Part shown: one piece after another, positions 3,919 through 6,087 of the stretch | How positions within the stretch are numbered: position 1 is the stretch's first letter | Layout of the letters: every line of letters begins with the position of its first letter | Source: an uncultured Planctomycetaceae bacterium | GTDB lineage: Bacteria; Planctomycetota; Planctomycetia; Planctomycetales; Planctomycetaceae | Assembly: GCA_937975745.1 (NCBI GenBank) | Contig: CALJUK010000460.1 | Location: 1 to 6,087 of the forward strand | Length of the DNA stretch: 6,087 nucleotides | Direction of reading: 5' to 3' | Program-made: the position numbers and the translations under genes | Notes under the pieces: generated by a model | The model's input: the letters and a program-made list of their open reading frames with translations, nothing else | Databases searched by the model: none | What the model was told of the DNA's origin: nothing

Positions 3919-6087
3919 GTGGACAGCGGCTGGGAATTCTGGATCGATGTCGGGGGGACGTTCACCGACTGCCTGGCGAGGGATGCCGACGGACACTTGC
4001 AGACCTGCAAAGTCCTCAGCTCGGGAATCGAGAAAGGACGCTGCGAACAAGCCGACGCCGACGGCCGGCTGATCGATTCCAGTCGCATCGGTGACCCGCC
4101 CGAGTTCTGGGCGGGCTACCAACTGCGGTTGATCGATCGGGACGGACAGCCCTGGTTGGAATCTCGTGTGAAGTCTTTTGATGCAGCGGTCGGTGCCTTC
4201 GAATTGGAAGCGTCACCTGGCAAATCGCCCGCCGGCAGCCAGTACGAATTGGATGGTGGAGAAGAGGCCCCGCTGTTGGCCATCCGCCGTATCCTGCGTC
4301 TTCCATTGTCTCAGCCATTTCCTCGACTGACCGTGAAGCTCGGGACAACTCGCGGCACCAACGCCCTGCTGACACGGACGGGAGCCCGCACACTCCTGTT
4401 ATGCACGCGCGGGACGGCCGACGTGTTGCTGATCGGAAACCAGGATCGGCCGCGGTTGTTCGACCTGGCGATTACCAAGCCGATTCCAATCTTCGAACAG
4501 GTCATCGAAGTCGATGAACGCCTGGATGCCCGGGGGAACGTTGTCCAGCCCTTGGACGAAGGCGATCTCTGCACACAGCTGGCAGCAGCCCGGTCAGACG
4601 GGATCGAGTCGGTCGCGATTTGCCTGCTGCATTCGTTCGCCAATCCGGCACATGAAGAACGTCTGGAAGAACTGGTTCGTGCCGCTGGCTTTGCCGAGGT
4701 CAGCCGCAGCAGCGAAGTTGCCCCGCTGATCAAACTGGTCTCGCGTGGTGATACGACCGTGATGAATGCCTATTTGAATCCGATTCTTCGCCAATACGTC
4801 GGTTGCCTGCGGAAGGCTTTGGCGGACAGCCGGTTAATGATCATGACGTCGGCAGGTGGACTTGTGGACGCCGACCGGTTCATTGGCAAGGACAGCATTC
4901 TGTCGGGACCGGCGGGGGGCGTGATTGGCTTTGCCCGAGTTGCCCGGCAGGCCGGTTTCGGGCGGGCGATCGGTTTCGATATGGGCGGGACAAGCACCGA
5001 CGTGGCCCGGTACGCGGGCCGGTACGACATGGAATACGAGACGAAGAAGGCTGGTGTCCGCATCGTCTCGCCCATGCTGGCGATTGAAACAGTGGCTGCC
5101 GGCGGGGGAAGCGTTTGCAAGTTTGATGGCGTGCAATTGTCGGTCGGTCCGGACTCCGCCGGTGCCAATCCGGGACCCGCCTGCTATGGGCGGGGCGGTC
5201 CGTTGACTGTGACCGACGTGAACTTGCACCTGGGCCGGATCATTCCCGAGCAATTCCCCTTTCCTCTGGACACGGCCGCTGTCACCCGGCAGCTGGAAGA
5301 ACTGTGCGATCAGATTGCCGACAGTCCTTTGGGAAGGCGTTACAGCACGCACGAATTGGCCGAGGGATTCCGGCAAATTGCTAATGTCCGGATGGCCCGC
5401 GCCATTCGCGACATCTCGATGGCCCGCGGCTTCGATCCGGCCGATGACGTCCTGGTGTCGTTTGGTGGTGCCGGTGCCCAGCATGCCTGTAGCATCGCTC
5501 GTTCTCTCGGGATGCGAGATATCCTGATACATCCTTATTCCGGAATTCTCAGCGCTTACGGTATCGGCATGGCGGATGTCCGCCGCTATGGCGAACGGAG
5601 CGTGCTGGCCATTTATACCCACGAGTTGCAGGCCCGGTTAGAAACTCTTTTTGTCGAGTTGGAACAGTCCGTCCGCGAGCAGGTCCTGGCCGAGGGTGTC
5701 GCCCCGGAACGCATTCAGCCGGTCGTGCGTGCTCTTGAAATGCGCTACCGAGGGGCCGATGCGACTTTGCTGGTCACGCTCACGGATGAGGACGATGCCG
5801 TCTCGGCATTTATCCGGACGCACGAGCAGACGTACGGTTACGTGCACGCCGGGCGGGATGTCGAAGTCACGACGGCTCGCGTGGAAGTTGTCGGTGTGAT
5901 GCCCGAGCCCGAGGAAGCTGTCCGCACGGTCACACCGCGCCGACCAGAGCCGTCGTCCCACGTGACGACATGGTTCTGCAACCAGCCGGAACAGACAGGT
6001 CTCTATCTGCGGGTCGACCTGCAACCGGGGGACACCATCTCCGGGCCGGCGATTCTCTGCGAGCCGACTTCGACCATCGTGATCGAT
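3919..6087 (+). CDS. Hydantoinase/5-oxoprolinase family protein, HyuA (ATP-binding) part; 3' end outside window
   Basis: The 723 visible residues cover a complete HyuA-type region. Enzymes of this family hydrolyse cyclic amides such as 5-oxoproline or hydantoins using ATP. Motifs in order: DVGGTFTD (10-17, N-terminal nucleotide-binding loop), LGTTRGTNALL (141-151), SGPAGGVIGFARVA (329-342), FDMGGTSTDVARY (353-365), AAGGGSVCKFDG (393-404), GPDSAGANPGPACYGRGGP (about 415-433), ISMARGFDP (499-507), SFGGAGAQHA (514-523), HPYSGILSAYGIGMADVR (538-555), MRYRGAD (608-614) and GPAILCEPTSTIVID (709-723). The last motif normally closes HyuA, so a fused HyuB domain probably continues past the edge, as in eukaryotic and many bacterial 5-oxoprolinases of about 1,200-1,300 residues; a separate hyuB gene is the alternative. 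About 125 residues lie between the first two motifs, roughly 45 more than I expect for classical members. There is no signal peptide, so it is cytoplasmic. The substrate cannot be fixed from the sequence. Confidence 0.92.
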   Translation, partial: MDSGWEFWIDVGGTFTDCLARDADGHLQTCKVLSSGIEKGRCEQADADGRLIDSSRIGDPPEFWAGYQLRLIDRDGQPWLESRVKSFDAAVGAFELEASPGKSPAGSQYELDGGEEAPLLAIRRILRLPLSQPFPRLTVKLGTTRGTNALLTRTGARTLLLCTRGTADVLLIGNQDRPRLFDLAITKPIPIFEQVIEVDERLDARGNVVQPLDEGDLCTQLAAARSDGIESVAICLLHSFANPAHEERLEELVRAAGFAEVSRSSEVAPLIKLVSRGDTTVMNAYLNPILRQYVGCLRKALADSRLMIMTSAGGLVDADRFIGKDSILSGPAGGVIGFARVARQAGFGRAIGFDMGGTSTDVARYAGRYDMEYETKKAGVRIVSPMLAIETVAAGGGSVCKFDGVQLSVGPDSAGANPGPACYGRGGPLTVTDVNLHLGRIIPEQFPFPLDTAAVTRQLEELCDQIADSPLGRRYSTHELAEGFRQIANVRMARAIRDISMARGFDPADDVLVSFGGAGAQHACSIARSLGMRDILIHPYSGILSAYGIGMADVRRYGERSVLAIYTHELQARLETLFVELEQSVREQVLAEGVAPERIQPVVRALEMRYRGADATLLVTLTDEDDAVSAFIRTHEQTYGYVHAGRDVEVTTARVEVVGVMPEPEEAVRTVTPRRPEPSSHVTTWFCNQPEQTGLYLRVDLQPGDTISGPAILCEPTSTIVID

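Noticed and set aside
4834..5622. A 262-codon minus-strand open frame antisense to the hydantoinase gene
   Set aside because: The plus strand there encodes unmistakable conserved HyuA motifs; the antisense frame is explained by the codon bias of that gene.

Overview
The window looks like ordinary chromosomal DNA from a moderately GC-rich bacterium, most likely a member of the Planctomycetota. This is inferred from the mix of genes: a Tat-exported xanthine-dehydrogenase-type subunit, a cyclophilin starting MAKKNMKADVDAATK, a YccA-like Bax inhibitor, and a hydantoinase/oxoprolinase with a long N-terminal insertion. No rRNA, marker gene or database search backs it up. I see no tRNA, rRNA, CRISPR array, insertion sequence or phage gene.

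Layout. Positions 1-422 (minus) hold the N-terminal 140 residues of a Tat-exported protein with the fold signature of the plant-type [2Fe-2S] subunit of xanthine dehydrogenase/CO dehydrogenase (CoxS/XdhC-like), but all four expected cluster cysteines are replaced. Positions 423-902 hold no convincing gene. A probable small zinc-binding protein follows at 903-1196 (plus). It converges on a minus-strand block read in the order Bax inhibitor-1/YccA membrane protein (3530-2790), cyclophilin peptidyl-prolyl isomerase (2596-2057), and DUF1445/D-glutamate-cyclase-family putative hydro-lyase (2034-1207). The last two are 22 bases apart and are probably co-transcribed. A 388-base divergent intergenic region (3531-3918) separates this block from a large plus-strand gene, which starts with GTG at 3919 and runs off the window. 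It is the HyuA (ATP-binding) part of a hydantoinase/5-oxoprolinase family enzyme, probably followed by a fused or adjacent HyuB part.

How the genes may work together. The clearest possible link is between the DUF1445 protein and the oxoprolinase-type enzyme. In mammals a protein containing this domain is a D-glutamate cyclase that makes 5-oxo-D-proline, and in Bacillus subtilis the homologue ycsI lies among 5-oxoprolinase genes. The two genes here are on opposite strands, so the link is only suggestive. The cyclophilin and the Bax inhibitor are housekeeping-type genes with no evident pathway connection.

I did not find a clear new multi-gene system. The observation most worth following up is the cysteine-less ferredoxin-like domain at the left edge.
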